DNA from: JAGPUQ01 sp947084925
Lineage (GTDB): Bacteria; Pseudomonadota; Gammaproteobacteria; Pseudomonadales; Porticoccaceae
NCBI GenBank assembly: GCA_947084925.1
Contig: CAMTUJ010000007.1
Span: 12,799 to 76,798 of the forward strand
Direction of reading: 5' to 3'
DNA length: 64,000 nt
Position numbers and translations under genes: made by a program. Under the pieces are notes generated by a model. The model had not been told where the DNA came from. It ran no database searches and saw only the letters and a program-made list of their open reading frames with translations. Below, one piece after another: positions 53,289-62,916 of this stretch (the first letter of the stretch is position 1; every line of letters starts with the position of its first letter).

Positions 53289-53303
53289 TACGTGTTTTTT
53301 TAC

Positions 53304-53369
53304 GAGAAGTTTGCGAGGAGTTTGCGAGTAGTTTGCGAGGAGTTTGCAAAGAGTTTGCGACGAGTTCGC
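53304..53369. repeat. Tandem 11-bp repeat, six copies
   Basis: Six head-to-tail units of consensus GAGGAGTTTGC, with changes mainly in the first four bases; the last unit has GTTCGC. It lies in the 126-bp gap between the convergent apeB and tolC-like genes, just after a T7 run. The period is close to one DNA helical turn. Confidence 0.85.
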
Positions 53370-53414
53370 GTCGCTCGGTCAGCCACCAGCGACATCGGCG
53401 CATGGCTTTGCGCA

Positions 53415-54695
53415 TCAGAGGGTGCCGAGCGCGCGGCGCAACAACAGGCCGGCGAGCATCTGATCGTAAGTCGCGTTGAGCCGGTTGGTGTAGGCTTGCA
53501 GACGCAGGGTTTCGGCGTCCAGTACCTGGGAATGGCTGACCATCCCCTCGCGGTAGAGATTGCCGGTGGCGGTGAGGTTTTCCTCGCCCTGGGCCACGGC
53601 GCTGGTGGCCGCCGCCAGACGCTCACCGGTGGCGTTGTAGTCGAGCCAGGCCTGACGCACTTGCAGTTCGACAAGTGTCCCGAGATCGTCCAGTTGCGCC
53701 TGCAACGCGGCGGCCTGGTGGCTCAGGTCGGCGCTCTCGTGGCGGCTCGTACCGCCGTCGAAGACCTGCCACACCATGCCGACGTTGGCCGCCCACACCG
53801 ATTCGTTGACCTGATTGGAATTTTCCTGGTAGCCATAGCCCCCGCCCAGCGCGACCTGGGGCCGCGCCGCGGCGCGAACGCTGTCGGCGCGGCGGGTGAG
53901 CGCGGTGATGCGCTGGCGCAGCGCGGCAAGCTCGGAACGTTGCGCAAGCGCGGACGCGGTAAGCAGCGCAAGGTCGCGGCCATCGACGCTGACCACAGGC
54001 TCGGCGAGCGCGACCGGCTGGTCCAGGGGTCTGGCGAGCAGGCGGTTGTAGGCGGCGCTCGCCAGGTTGTGGCGATTGCGTGTCCCGGTGAGTTGCTGGC
54101 GGGCATCCGCGATGGACACTTCGGCGGCCAGCACATCGGTGTTCGCCACCAGACCCTGGCGCTTGAGGTTGCCCACATCGCGCTGATGCTTGGTGAGACT
54201 CGCCAGGTGACTCTCCGCCAGTTCAATGCCATGTTCGGCGCGCAGCACATCCACCAAGGCCGCCGCCACGGCCATTTTCAGCTCCTGGGTTTCGCTCTCG
54301 GTGTCGCGCAGCGCCGCGCTTTCGCCGGCACGGGCAGCGGCGATGGCGGCCGGAATGCGACCGCTGGTATAAAGAGGCAGCGTCGAATAGGCACTGTAAT
54401 AAAGCGCGCTCCGCTCCCAGTAACCGAACCGGAAATCCTGACCGACAAGCTTGCCCTGAATCGTCGGTGGGTTATCCAGGCGCATGTAGTTGGCACTCAG
54501 TGTGAGTTGCGGCAGGCGCGTCGCCTCGGCCCGCGCCACACCCTGCGCGGCCGCGCGCTGCTGCTCCACGACGGCTTGCAAGTGATGGTTGTCGGCGAGT
54601 GCGATGCGCCAGGCGTCGTCCAGCGTTTCCGCCGCGGCGCCGGTCCCGCACCACAACAGCGGCGTCAGACCGATCACGAGCCCGAGCAGTTTCAC
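53415..54695 (-). CDS. TolC-family outer membrane efflux protein
   Basis: 426 residues. Signal peptide (KLLGLVIGLTPLLWCGTGAAA) and two TolC-type repeats of long helices (DAWRIALADNHHLQAVVEQQRAA..., and LEVQVRQAWLDYNATGERLAAA-like LVELQVRQAWLDYNA). It forms the outer-membrane channel of the efflux pump coded by the two genes upstream. The start is GTG overlapping the RND gene stop (GTGA), so it is coupled. The open frame upstream of this GTG is the RND gene in another frame. Confidence 0.92.
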   Translation of the reverse strand: MKLLGLVIGLTPLLWCGTGAAAETLDDAWRIALADNHHLQAVVEQQRAAAQGVARAEATRLPQLTLSANYMRLDNPPTIQGKLVGQDFRFGYWERSALYYSAYSTLPLYTSGRIPAAIAAARAGESAALRDTESETQELKMAVAAALVDVLRAEHGIELAESHLASLTKHQRDVGNLKRQGLVANTDVLAAEVSIADARQQLTGTRNRHNLASAAYNRLLARPLDQPVALAEPVVSVDGRDLALLTASALAQRSELAALRQRITALTRRADSVRAAARPQVALGGGYGYQENSNQVNESVWAANVGMVWQVFDGGTSRHESADLSHQAAALQAQLDDLGTLVELQVRQAWLDYNATGERLAAATSAVAQGEENLTATGNLYREGMVSHSQVLDAETLRLQAYTNRLNATYDQMLAGLLLRRALGTL

Positions 54696-57600
54696 GCGAT
54701 TGGCTCCTTGCGGCCGCGATATTCGCGTTCCAGCATTTGGTGGAACAGCACCGGCACCACGACGATGGTCAAAAAGGTCGAGACCAGCGTACCGAAGATC
54801 AGCGAAATGGCGAGACCGCCGAAAATCGGATCGCGGATCATCACCGCGCTGCCGAGTACCGTGGCAAGCGCGGTCAGCAGGATCGGGCGCACCCGCAGCA
54901 GGGTTGCCTCCAGCACCGCCTCGCGCAGGGCGACCCCTTGTTTCAGGTGGTCGCGCACGAAATCGATGATGAGCAGCGAGTTGCGCACCACGATTCCGGC
55001 GAGCGCGACGATACCGATCATCGACGTGGATGTGAACGCCTGGCCGAGCAGCCAGTGACCGGGGAACACGCCGATCAGGCCCAGCGGGATGGCCGCCATC
55101 GCTACCAGGGGAATGCGGAACGATTGGTAGTAGGCGACCAGCAGAATGTAAATGAACAACAGTGCCAGACCGAGCGCATTGACGAGATCGCGAAAGGCAT
55201 CCAGGGTGAGGCGCATTTCGCCATCCCACAGCAAGTGGTAACCGGCAATGGTGTTGGCGTCGGTGCGCTTGAGCCCCAGGTTGCCGGTGGTCAGGCGCTG
55301 GCCGTCGGGCGTCGCGAGCCCGTCGAGCGCATGATCGAGGTGCAGCACGGCAAAGATGGGCGTGCTGCGCGCCAGTTCTCCCGTCACATAGACGACGCGC
55401 TCATAGTCCTTGTGAAGGATGGGCTTTGCGGCGAAACCCTGTGCCACCGAGGTGAGGCTCGACAACGGGATCTTCTGCGCGGCGGCGTTGGTCACCAGTG
55501 CCATTGTCAGATCGTCCGGATTGAGCTCGCGCGCCTGTGGCAGGGCGAGGTGAATCGGAACCGGATGCCGCTCGTCCGGAGCATAAAGCCGGCCGACCGT
55601 TGTCCCGCGCAGCAGCCGGTGCAACTCGGCTGCCACCGCGGTCGGACTGATGCCGGCCAGCGCGGCTTTTTCGCGATCCACATGAATTTCTTGCATGCGC
55701 ATGGGTGCGTGCGTGGAGGTGTCCACCTCGACCATGTCGTGGGTCGCACGGAATTCCGTTGCGACCTGCGTGGCGATGGCTTCCATGACATCCAGGTCGC
55801 GGCCGTAGATTTCCGCCAGCACGCTGGCCCGCATCGGCGGCCCGGGTGGATCTTCCACCAGGCGGATCAGGGCGCCCGGGTAGCGCGCTTGAATGGCGGC
55901 GACATCGCCGCGCAGACGCAGCACCAGGGCGATGGAGCTGATGTCACGCTGTTCCTTGGGCGTCAGATTGACCCGTACCTCGGCGATATGCGCGCCAGTC
56001 TTGTTGGTCGCGCCGCGCAGCAGGCCGTTGAAGTCGACCACGCCGGATTGTCCCACCCAGGTCTGGTAGTTGAGGATTTCCGGTTGCTGGCGCAGCAGGT
56101 TGCCGACCTCGCGCGCCACCCGGTCGGTGGTTTCGAGCGGAGAATCCTCGGGCATGTCGATGGTGATGTTGAACGTATTTTTGTTGTCCTTGAGCAGCAT
56201 CGCCAGATCGACGCCCAGCAGCGACACCGGCCCGCCGACACCGCTCGGACGCAGGAACTGCCAGGTGGGTTGCAGGCAGGCAAGGACGATGGCGCTGATC
56301 ACGGCCATGTACAGACAGCGCCGCGCCCCGGGGCGGATCAGCAGGGGCGTGAGCCAGCGCCGGTAGAGACGGGTGAGCCGCGACTGCTTCTGAAAGGCCG
56401 CGAGCAGGGACGATTGGTTGCGGCCGAGCCAGCGGTGGGCCGCCCAGGGCGTCACGATGTAAGCCACGAGCAGGGACGCAAACATGGCGATCGGCACGAT
56501 GAACGCCACCGGGTAAAAGTACTGTCCAACCATCCCGCTGAGGGCAACCAGCATCGACGAAAAGCCGAGGATGACCGCGAAAGTCGCGAGGCTGGTGGCG
56601 TTGCCGATTTCATTGGTGGCCTGGATCGCCAGCTCGCGCCGGTTTCCGTTATCGCCGTGGTGGAAATGGCGGTGGATGTTTTCCACTACCACCATGGCAT
56701 CGTCCACCAGCATGCCGAGGGACAAAATCAGGGCAAACAGGGTTACGCGGTTGATGGTGGGGCCGAACAGGTAGCCCGCGCCCAGGGTGAGGGCCACCGT
56801 GATGGGTACCGCGAGCGCCACCACCAGGGCGGAACGCCAGCCGAGGAAAAAGATGGTGACGACGAAGACACACGCCAGGGCGATGGCAAAATCTTCCAGC
56901 AGCCGGTTCACGGTTGCGTTGGCTTTGGCACCGTCGTTGCGGGTGACGATAAGATCGATCCCGGCGGGGACAAAGGTGGGCCGCATGGCGTCGATGCGCG
57001 CGAGCACCTCGTTCGCCATCGAGACCGCGTTGGTGTTGGCTTTTTTCGCCACCGCCAGGGTCACCGCCGCGAGTTCCGGATCGGCGTCGCGACCGAATGC
57101 GGGGTCGGCGGGGCCATAGGCGAAACGGCTCAGGCCGGTGCGCTCCGGCGGCGGACCGTCGCGGATCGAGGCGACATCGGACAGATACACCAGGCGCTGG
57201 TTTTGACTGCCGACGATTACCTGCTCGAGTGCCCCAACATCGAACAGCCGATCGTGCAACGCGGCCTGAACCTGACGCTGGTCGGCGACCTGCGCACCGA
57301 GCGGAAGCCGGACATTGGCGAGCGCGATCGCCTGCTGCAACTGTTCCAGAGGGATGCCGTAGGCATCGAGCCTGGCCAGCTCCGGCTCGACGCGCACTTC
57401 GCGGTCGCGGCCACCGCGCACATAGGCGTCGGCTACCGGCCGCAGGCTGCGCAACTGATCGGTCATGCGCTCGGCGATGCGTCTGAGGGCGTAATCGTCG
57501 TACTGCGCCGAGGCGAGTGTGACCGTAACGATGGGAACATCGTCCACATCGACACTTTTCACCAGCGGCTCGCTGCTGTCGGCGGGCAGCAGTTCGCGCG

Positions 57601-57967
57601 ATTGCAGGACGTGATCGTAGAGTTTGACCAGGGCTTTCTCTTTGTCCTGACCGACTTCGAATTGCACGTTCAGGATCGCCAGCGAATCCATCGCCGTGGC
57701 GTAGGTATGATCGACGCCGGCGATCTGCTTGATGGTGTTTTCGAGCGGGCGAACGACCAGGGCCTCCATCTCCTGGGGAGTGGCACCCGGCAGTTGCACG
57801 ATGATGTCGGCGGCGGGCACCACGATCTGGGGGTTTTCCTCGCGTGGCGTATTGCGGATGGCCACCACGCCCAGCAACAGGCAGGCGAGGATGACCACCG
57901 GGGTGATGCGCGAGGTGACGAAGATCCGCGTCAGCCAGCCCGCGGCGTTGAATCCGGAATCATTCAC
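54692..57967 (-). CDS. RND efflux transporter permease subunit
   Basis: 1091 residues, twelve membrane segments and two large periplasmic loops. The N-terminus is GWLTRIFVTSRITPVVILACLLLGV; the proton-relay aspartates lie in segment 4 (LSLGMLVDDAMVVVENIHRHF). The PREENPQIVVPAADIIVQLPGATPQEME stretch and the periplasmic sequence suggest the branch near CusA/MexK-like proteins rather than AcrB, but substrate is unknown. Start is GTG (VNDSGFNAAGW), overlapping the adaptor gene end. Confidence 0.94.
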   Translation of the reverse strand: MNDSGFNAAGWLTRIFVTSRITPVVILACLLLGVVAIRNTPREENPQIVVPAADIIVQLPGATPQEMEALVVRPLENTIKQIAGVDHTYATAMDSLAILNVQFEVGQDKEKALVKLYDHVLQSRELLPADSSEPLVKSVDVDDVPIVTVTLASAQYDDYALRRIAERMTDQLRSLRPVADAYVRGGRDREVRVEPELARLDAYGIPLEQLQQAIALANVRLPLGAQVADQRQVQAALHDRLFDVGALEQVIVGSQNQRLVYLSDVASIRDGPPPERTGLSRFAYGPADPAFGRDADPELAAVTLAVAKKANTNAVSMANEVLARIDAMRPTFVPAGIDLIVTRNDGAKANATVNRLLEDFAIALACVFVVTIFFLGWRSALVVALAVPITVALTLGAGYLFGPTINRVTLFALILSLGMLVDDAMVVVENIHRHFHHGDNGNRRELAIQATNEIGNATSLATFAVILGFSSMLVALSGMVGQYFYPVAFIVPIAMFASLLVAYIVTPWAAHRWLGRNQSSLLAAFQKQSRLTRLYRRWLTPLLIRPGARRCLYMAVISAIVLACLQPTWQFLRPSGVGGPVSLLGVDLAMLLKDNKNTFNITIDMPEDSPLETTDRVAREVGNLLRQQPEILNYQTWVGQSGVVDFNGLLRGATNKTGAHIAEVRVNLTPKEQRDISSIALVLRLRGDVAAIQARYPGALIRLVEDPPGPPMRASVLAEIYGRDLDVMEAIATQVATEFRATHDMVEVDTSTHAPMRMQEIHVDREKAALAGISPTAVAAELHRLLRGTTVGRLYAPDERHPVPIHLALPQARELNPDDLTMALVTNAAAQKIPLSSLTSVAQGFAAKPILHKDYERVVYVTGELARSTPIFAVLHLDHALDGLATPDGQRLTTGNLGLKRTDANTIAGYHLLWDGEMRLTLDAFRDLVNALGLALLFIYILLVAYYQSFRIPLVAMAAIPLGLIGVFPGHWLLGQAFTSTSMIGIVALAGIVVRNSLLIIDFVRDHLKQGVALREAVLEATLLRVRPILLTALATVLGSAVMIRDPIFGGLAISLIFGTLVSTFLTIVVVPVLFHQMLEREYRGRKEPIA

Positions 57968-59060
57968 CGGGAGCGTCTTCCGCGTTGATGCGCGTCCCTT
58001 CCGGCAGCCGCGGCGCGGCGCGCGCAATGATGCGTTCGCCGGACTCGAGGCCGGCGGTTACTTCAATGCGGTCGGGCCACTCGCGGCGGGTGCGCAGCCA
58101 GCGAAACCGGGCGCGCTGCTCGGCATCCACCACGAACACACCCGTGAGCCCGCCGCGTTCCACCAGCGCCGCGCGCGGCACCGCGAGCAGCGTTTCGTCG
58201 CCGAGATTGAAAAGCGCGCGGCCAAAAAGCCCGGGCGCCAGGCCGGGCGCTTCGGGCAAGGCAATTTTCACCGCGAAGCGTCGGGATACCGCATCGCCGG
58301 AGGGCACGATGCGCGCGAGCCGTCCCGGCAGCGGCGCCGCGATACCGTCGATGGTCACACGCACCGGCGCTCCCGGCGCGAGCGCGCCCAGCCATTCCTC
58401 CGCGACCCAGGCTTCCAGCAGCAGTCCCTTGGGCGATTCCAGCGTCAGCAGCGGCAGTCCGGGCGCCACCAGATCGCCGCTGCGGCGCTGGCGCGCTATC
58501 ACCACGGCGTCCACCGGGCTGGTGATGCGCGTGTACTGTTGCTGCGCGCTGGCCTGTTCCAGCGCGGCGCGCGCCGCGCGCACCTGCCCGCTGGCGGCAT
58601 CCCGTTGCAGTCGCGCTTTGCGCACCTGGGCTTCGGCAATGCTGTTCTGGGCCAGCAGTGCTTCATAGCGCGCGAGATCCGCGTCCGCGTCCGCGAACAG
58701 CGCCTGGGCGGCGTCGAGTCCGACCCGGGCCTCGGTGATGGCGGCGGCGATCTGGCTGTCGTCGATCTGCACCAGCAGGTCCCCCGCCGCGACACGGTCG
58801 CCCTCGGCGACCGCGATACTCTGGATATAGCCGCTGATCTTGGAAGCGATCTCGATGCGCCGGTCCGAGACCACATTCCCGGCCACCTCGTACTCGCGTG
58901 GCTGTGTTGTCGTGGCGATGGTGATCACCGGCAACCGCAGCGCCGTTTCCGGCGCCGGCGCCGGGGTGTCGCCGGAGCAGCCGGCCAGCGTCACGGCCAG
59001 TGGAATCAGCAGGTGCCGACCGCGCCATCCGGCCAAGGCACGCATCATTGAACAGCGCAT
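57960..59060 (-). CDS. RND efflux periplasmic adaptor (MFP) lipoprotein
   Basis: 366 residues. The lipobox LAGC (LAVTLAGCSGD) marks an inner-membrane-anchored lipoprotein. Barrel-sandwich halves ASKISGYIQSIAVAEGDRV and ITSPVDAVVIARQRRSGDLV flank a helical hairpin (about 95-155). It connects the RND pump to the TolC-like channel. The ATG shares its A with the tetR stop (TGATG); ATGs at 59048 and 59045 are alternatives. Its end overlaps the RND gene. Confidence 0.93.
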   Translation of the reverse strand: MRCSMMRALAGWRGRHLLIPLAVTLAGCSGDTPAPAPETALRLPVITIATTTQPREYEVAGNVVSDRRIEIASKISGYIQSIAVAEGDRVAAGDLLVQIDDSQIAAAITEARVGLDAAQALFADADADLARYEALLAQNSIAEAQVRKARLQRDAASGQVRAARAALEQASAQQQYTRITSPVDAVVIARQRRSGDLVAPGLPLLTLESPKGLLLEAWVAEEWLGALAPGAPVRVTIDGIAAPLPGRLARIVPSGDAVSRRFAVKIALPEAPGLAPGLFGRALFNLGDETLLAVPRAALVERGGLTGVFVVDAEQRARFRWLRTRREWPDRIEVTAGLESGERIIARAAPRLPEGTRINAEDAPGE

Positions 59061-59668
59061 CAGGCGGGGACTCCCAGGCCGTGACGCAGCAGGTCGGCGA
59101 CGTGGCGCGCCACCGTGGCCGGCTTGTCGTGACTCGCGCGGTTGCCCGGCAGCAGCTTGCGTGCGTCCTGGGTCTGATAGTGAAACGCCACCAGGCCGAT
59201 GATCGAGATCGACAGCAGATGGGGGTCGTAGCGGGATTTGAAGGAGTTCGCGAGCTGCTGGATGGCGGCAAACAGCTCGCTGAAGGTCTCCTGCACGAGC
59301 TGGCAGGTGCGGTGGGGATCGGCGTCCAGCAACACCCACTGCAACAGCTTGCGGAAATTGTTCTCCCGCGCGAGCGTCTGCGCAAACCACAACAGGAACG
59401 CCTCCAGACTCGCGAACGGATCGCCGGCGGCGGCGACGATCTTCCTGGCCGCCGCGGTCTTGGCCCGGAACGCGTATTTTACGGTGTCGAGATACAACTG
59501 TTCCTTGTCCGCGAAATGATGGTACAGGGCGGCCGGCGTAACCCCGACGTGCTCGGCCACCGTGCGCATGGACACGCCCGCGAACCCGGCGGCCGCGAAC
59601 AGGTGGATGGCCTGCTCCAGGATCTGGGTGCGCGCCTTGCCTTCATCCGCAACGCGACTGGATGGCAT
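59060..59668 (-). CDS. TetR family transcriptional regulator
   Basis: 202 residues. N-terminal HTH: ARTQILEQAIHLFAAAGFAGVSMRTVAEHVGVTPAALYHHFADKE, then a helical ligand-binding domain (LEAFLLWFAQTLARENNFRKLLQWVLLDA) of the AcrR/TetR_C type. First gene of the operon with the three pump genes, and an operator-like palindrome lies just upstream, so autorepression relieved by a pump substrate is likely. ATG preceded by AGGAG at 5 nt. Confidence 0.94.
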   Translation of the reverse strand: MPSSRVADEGKARTQILEQAIHLFAAAGFAGVSMRTVAEHVGVTPAALYHHFADKEQLYLDTVKYAFRAKTAAARKIVAAAGDPFASLEAFLLWFAQTLARENNFRKLLQWVLLDADPHRTCQLVQETFSELFAAIQQLANSFKSRYDPHLLSISIIGLVAFHYQTQDARKLLPGNRASHDKPATVARHVADLLRHGLGVPA

Positions 59669-59681
59669 GCCAACTCCTGGC

Positions 59682-59700
59682 TAAACGAACGTTCGGTTAA
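59682..59700. promoter_or_regulatory. Palindromic operator of the TetR-efflux operon
   Basis: CGAACGTTCG (59686-59695) is a perfect 10-bp palindrome within the imperfect TAAACGAACGTTCGGTTAA, 14 nt upstream of the tetR start. Position and form match TetR-family operators. Confidence 0.6.
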
Positions 59701-60148
59701 TGATAAGTGGATCGTGGCGGTATCGCAACCACTGGCGATCCCGAAGCGGTGCGGAATATGGACAAGGGAAGTGGGGCGATGTTGATACTCAGCGTCGGCG
59801 AAGGCGAAACCAGTAACGACTTGCCCGGAAACCTCACTGCGTTCGATGCGTTGAATCCCGGGGAGAGGGGCGCCGATGCAACATCCCAGGCAGGACTGTT
59901 TGCTGGTTTCAGCATGGCGTCGGTCCTTGCGCCGGCCGGTTGGCGTTCTCGCGTCGCGACGCCAATTGCGCGTCTCCGGTGTATGCAGGATTCCGCGGCG
60001 CTGTCGGGGATCGACAGAGGAGAGAATATGCCCGACAGGTTGCTGAAAAACGTCGCGAGGAGGCCATATGCCATTGATGAGATTCACCCATCCGGCTTAC
60101 CGCGATTTATGCAAAGGGTCGTTCCAACCTGTCTCGTGACGACACCAG
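59701..60148. other. 448-bp stretch without a convincing gene
   Basis: Lies between the TetR operator and the end of the enoyl-CoA hydratase gene. An open frame of 150 codons exists on the plus strand (59707-60159), but it has no recognisable domain or ribosome binding site and runs into the 3' end of the hydratase. I see no RNA gene or repeat. Confidence 0.45.
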
Positions 60149-60934
60149 CTAGTCTCTGAATACCGGTTTGCGCTTTTCCAGAAAAGCGGCAACGCCCTCG
60201 CGCCCGTCGCGGCTGCCGGCAAGTGCGGAGATGGCCCGCGATTCCAGTTCCATCTGCGTTTCCAGGCCTTCGGTGGCGCCGGACAGGATCAGGCGCTTGG
60301 TTTCGCCATGGGCCGTGGTCGAGCCCCGCGCCAGTTGCGCGGCCATCGCCAGGGCCGCGTCCAGCAGTTGCGCGTCGGGCACCACCCGGTTGACGAGACC
60401 CCAGTCGAGCGCCTGTTGCGCGCTCAACACCGGGTTCAGCAGCGCCATCTCCTTGGCGCGGCGCATGCCGACCATGCGAGCGAGATAGAAACTGGAACTG
60501 CCGTCGGGCGGCAGTCCGGCATTGGTGTAGGCCATGGTGAATTTGGCCGATTCGGCGGCGATGGCAAGGTCGGTGCACAGCGCGAGGCTGAGCCCGCCGC
60601 CGGCAGCCGTGCCGTTGATGGCGGCGATCACCGGCGGCGCCATGCGATTGAACTTGGCGATGGCGCCGTGAAACAACTGGGTGACCAGTTTCAGATGCGC
60701 CGACACCTTGTCGCCCTGACTCGCAAAATCCTTCAGCCCGCCGCCGACCGAGAAAAAGCGGCCGCTGCCGGTCAGCACCACCACCCGTATCGCCGGGTCC
60801 TCGTCGCAGCGGATGGCATTCTCGATCAGCTCCTGCACCATGCCGTGCACCACCGGGTTGCCCTCCTCCGGCCGGGTCAGGGTGAGCAGGCCGATACCGT
60901 CGGCCACGGTCAGCGTCATATGGTTTGCGGTCAT
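60149..60934 (-). CDS. Enoyl-CoA hydratase/isomerase family protein
   Basis: 261 residues, crotonase fold. The oxyanion-hole pieces are GRFFSVGGGLKDFA and AINGTAAGGGLSLALCTDLAIAAESAKFTMAYTNAGLPPDGSSSFYLARMVG. One of the two usual catalytic glutamates, in the AxxGLPPD region, is replaced by a PDG sequence typical of isomerase or divergent members, so hydratase activity is not assured. GGAGGAG is 5 nt before the ATG. It is 20 nt downstream of the amidohydrolase gene on the same strand. Confidence 0.9.
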   Translation of the reverse strand: MTANHMTLTVADGIGLLTLTRPEEGNPVVHGMVQELIENAIRCDEDPAIRVVVLTGSGRFFSVGGGLKDFASQGDKVSAHLKLVTQLFHGAIAKFNRMAPPVIAAINGTAAGGGLSLALCTDLAIAAESAKFTMAYTNAGLPPDGSSSFYLARMVGMRRAKEMALLNPVLSAQQALDWGLVNRVVPDAQLLDAALAMAAQLARGSTTAHGETKRLILSGATEGLETQMELESRAISALAGSRDGREGVAAFLEKRKPVFRD

Positions 60935-60954
60935 CGCGGCTCCTCCCGTTGCGT

Positions 60955-62064
60955 TCAGGCCGCGTCCAGCCCGTACAGCGCGGCGACATTGTCGTGCAGC
61001 AACATGTCCTGCTGCGCCTGGGGCAGCGGCGCCACGTATTTTTGCAGCAGTTCCTGCGACCAGGGCCAGGTGGAATCGCTGTGGGGAAAGTCGTTGGCCC
61101 ACATGATGCGGTGCGGATTCATGGCGTCGAGCATGGTGAAGGCGACGATGTCGTCCTGGAAGGTGACGTAGATATTTTCACGGAAATACTCGCTCGGCAT
61201 TTTGTCGAGCTCGACGCCGCGCAGGCGGAAACGGTGACGGTTGTAGGTGTGATCGAGCCGGTAGATGAAATGCGGCACCCAGCCGGCATCGGCTTCCACG
61301 CACACGATCTTGAGCCGGGGATTGCGCATGAACACGCCGGAATTCACGAACATGCTCATGATGTCCTGATTGGCGCGGATGATCGCGTAACCGGAGTTGA
61401 TGCTGGTGCCGCGAAACTGCATCGACTTCATTTCGCCCGAGGTCAGGATGTGAAAACTGAGCGGCAATTCCAGATCGATGGCCGCCTGCCAGAAGGGATC
61501 AAACATGCCGTGGTCGTAATCCACGTCGGGAATCGCCGGGCGTCCCGGCAGCATCACGCCACGCAGTCCCAGCGCCTTGATGCGGCGCAGATCCTCGATA
61601 CCCTCGTCGATGCTGCGCAGCGCGACCTGACCGACACCGTGGAGACGGTCGCGGGCGTGGTCGCAGAACTCGGCGATCCACAGGTTGTAGGCGTCCATGC
61701 AGGCTTTTTTGTAGTCGTGATCGGAGACGTTGCAGACCTCCATGCCCACCGAGGGGTAGATGATCTCGGCGGCAATGCCGTCGCGATCCTGGTCGAGCAG
61801 GCGCGCCGCCGGGTCCCAGCCACCCCGGTGCAAGTCCTCGAATTTGGCGCCCTTGGTGGAGAGTTTTTCGGGCGGCTGGCCCGCGGCGGAAATCAGGCTC
61901 AGCGGCAGAGCCTTCTTGACGCCCTTGATCTGGTAGACATCGCCGCGCTCCGGGTCGTGAACCACGCGCGGCGCATCGGCCAGATATTTTTTGTCGATGC
62001 GATCCACATAGAGATCCGGCGGCTCGCAGACATGGGAATCGGACGAGATGATGGGCTTGAACAT
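60955..62064 (-). CDS. Amidohydrolase family protein (amidohydrolase_2)
   Basis: 369 residues from MFKPIISSDSH. Metal-dependent TIM-barrel hydrolase/decarboxylase: D9-x-H11 (SSDSHVCEP) at the first strand, SFHIL, and the late HRIMWANDFPHSDSTWPWS with the final aspartate. This group includes enzymes acting on aromatic or cyclic carboxylates and ring-cleavage products. GGAGGAG is 8 nt before the ATG. With the enoyl-CoA hydratase it forms a likely two-gene catabolic unit; substrate unknown. Confidence 0.9.
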   Translation of the reverse strand: MFKPIISSDSHVCEPPDLYVDRIDKKYLADAPRVVHDPERGDVYQIKGVKKALPLSLISAAGQPPEKLSTKGAKFEDLHRGGWDPAARLLDQDRDGIAAEIIYPSVGMEVCNVSDHDYKKACMDAYNLWIAEFCDHARDRLHGVGQVALRSIDEGIEDLRRIKALGLRGVMLPGRPAIPDVDYDHGMFDPFWQAAIDLELPLSFHILTSGEMKSMQFRGTSINSGYAIIRANQDIMSMFVNSGVFMRNPRLKIVCVEADAGWVPHFIYRLDHTYNRHRFRLRGVELDKMPSEYFRENIYVTFQDDIVAFTMLDAMNPHRIMWANDFPHSDSTWPWSQELLQKYVAPLPQAQQDMLLHDNVAALYGLDAA

Positions 62065-62243
62065 GGGGATTTCTCCTCCATTAATGGCAAAGGTTATGCG
62101 GGGCTGGGCCGGAGCATAAACCAGGGGGGCCGCAGGCGCCATGGCGCGAACCCGCCGGCCGGTGGGCGGACGTGGTCGCTGCGGCTACACTGCCGCCCGT
62201 CTCCGGGGCACCCCGACAATTCATCCGACAGGCGAAGCGATTC

Positions 62244-62846
62244 ATGAGTGAAGGCAAATTGTTGCTGGTGCGCCACGGGCAGACCGCGGCCAATATCAAC
62301 CAGCTCTGGCACGGCTCCACGGACACCCCGCTCACCGAGCTGGGCGAGCAGCAGGCCGTACGCCTGGGCGCGTATTTCCACAACTATCTGCCGGAGATCA
62401 ACGCGATTTATTCGAGTCCGCTGCAGCGCGCCCGCATCACCGCGCAGCACATCGCCGCCGCCAGCGGCCACGACCTGCGCATCGACCCGCGCCTGATGGA
62501 ATTCGGCGCCGGCGAACTGGAAGGCAAGCGCTTCACCGAGATGGACGGCGAAGACGGCTTCGTGCGCCGCATGATGGCGGATGCACACCACCGCGCGCCG
62601 GGCGGTGAAAGCCGCCATGAGGTGACGCAACGCTTTGTCACCGCGGTGGAAGAATTTCGCATCAACCACCCGGGCGAAAACCTGGTGGTGGTGAGTCATG
62701 GACTCGCGATTGCCTTTGCGCTGTCCCACTGGATCGACCGCGACACCACCAGTTGGACGCGCTACCGGGTCAGCAACACCTCGGTGACCGAAGTCTGTCT
62801 CACCCGGCTGGAAATCGGCTTTCTGGATCGCACGGACCACCTCTAG
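62244..62846 (+). CDS. Histidine phosphatase family protein
   Basis: 200 residues. Phosphoglycerate-mutase-like fold: catalytic LLVRHGQTAANINQLWHG (H11), SSPLQRARITAQH, E in MEFGAGELEGKRF, and second histidine in VVSHGLAIA. It is a cytoplasmic phosphatase of unknown substrate. The stop TAG (62844-62846) directly abuts the AT-rich end of the insertion sequence, so the insertion just missed or slightly altered its 3' end. Confidence 0.9.
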   Translation: MSEGKLLLVRHGQTAANINQLWHGSTDTPLTELGEQQAVRLGAYFHNYLPEINAIYSSPLQRARITAQHIAAASGHDLRIDPRLMEFGAGELEGKRFTEMDGEDGFVRRMMADAHHRAPGGESRHEVTQRFVTAVEEFRINHPGENLVVVSHGLAIAFALSHWIDRDTTSWTRYRVSNTSVTEVCLTRLEIGFLDRTDHL

Positions 62847-62916
62847 TATAACAACGCATAAATAACGATACATGTATTATGCTGTCCCATATCCATTCCA
62901 AGACGAGGAGTTGGCC

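Noticed and set aside
54599..57988. Plus-strand frame of 1129 codons opposite the RND gene
   Set aside because: Antisense shadow of a clear RND permease.
59707..60159. 150-codon plus-strand frame as a gene
   Set aside because: No ribosome binding site, no recognisable domain, low-complexity composition, and overlap with the hydratase 3' end.
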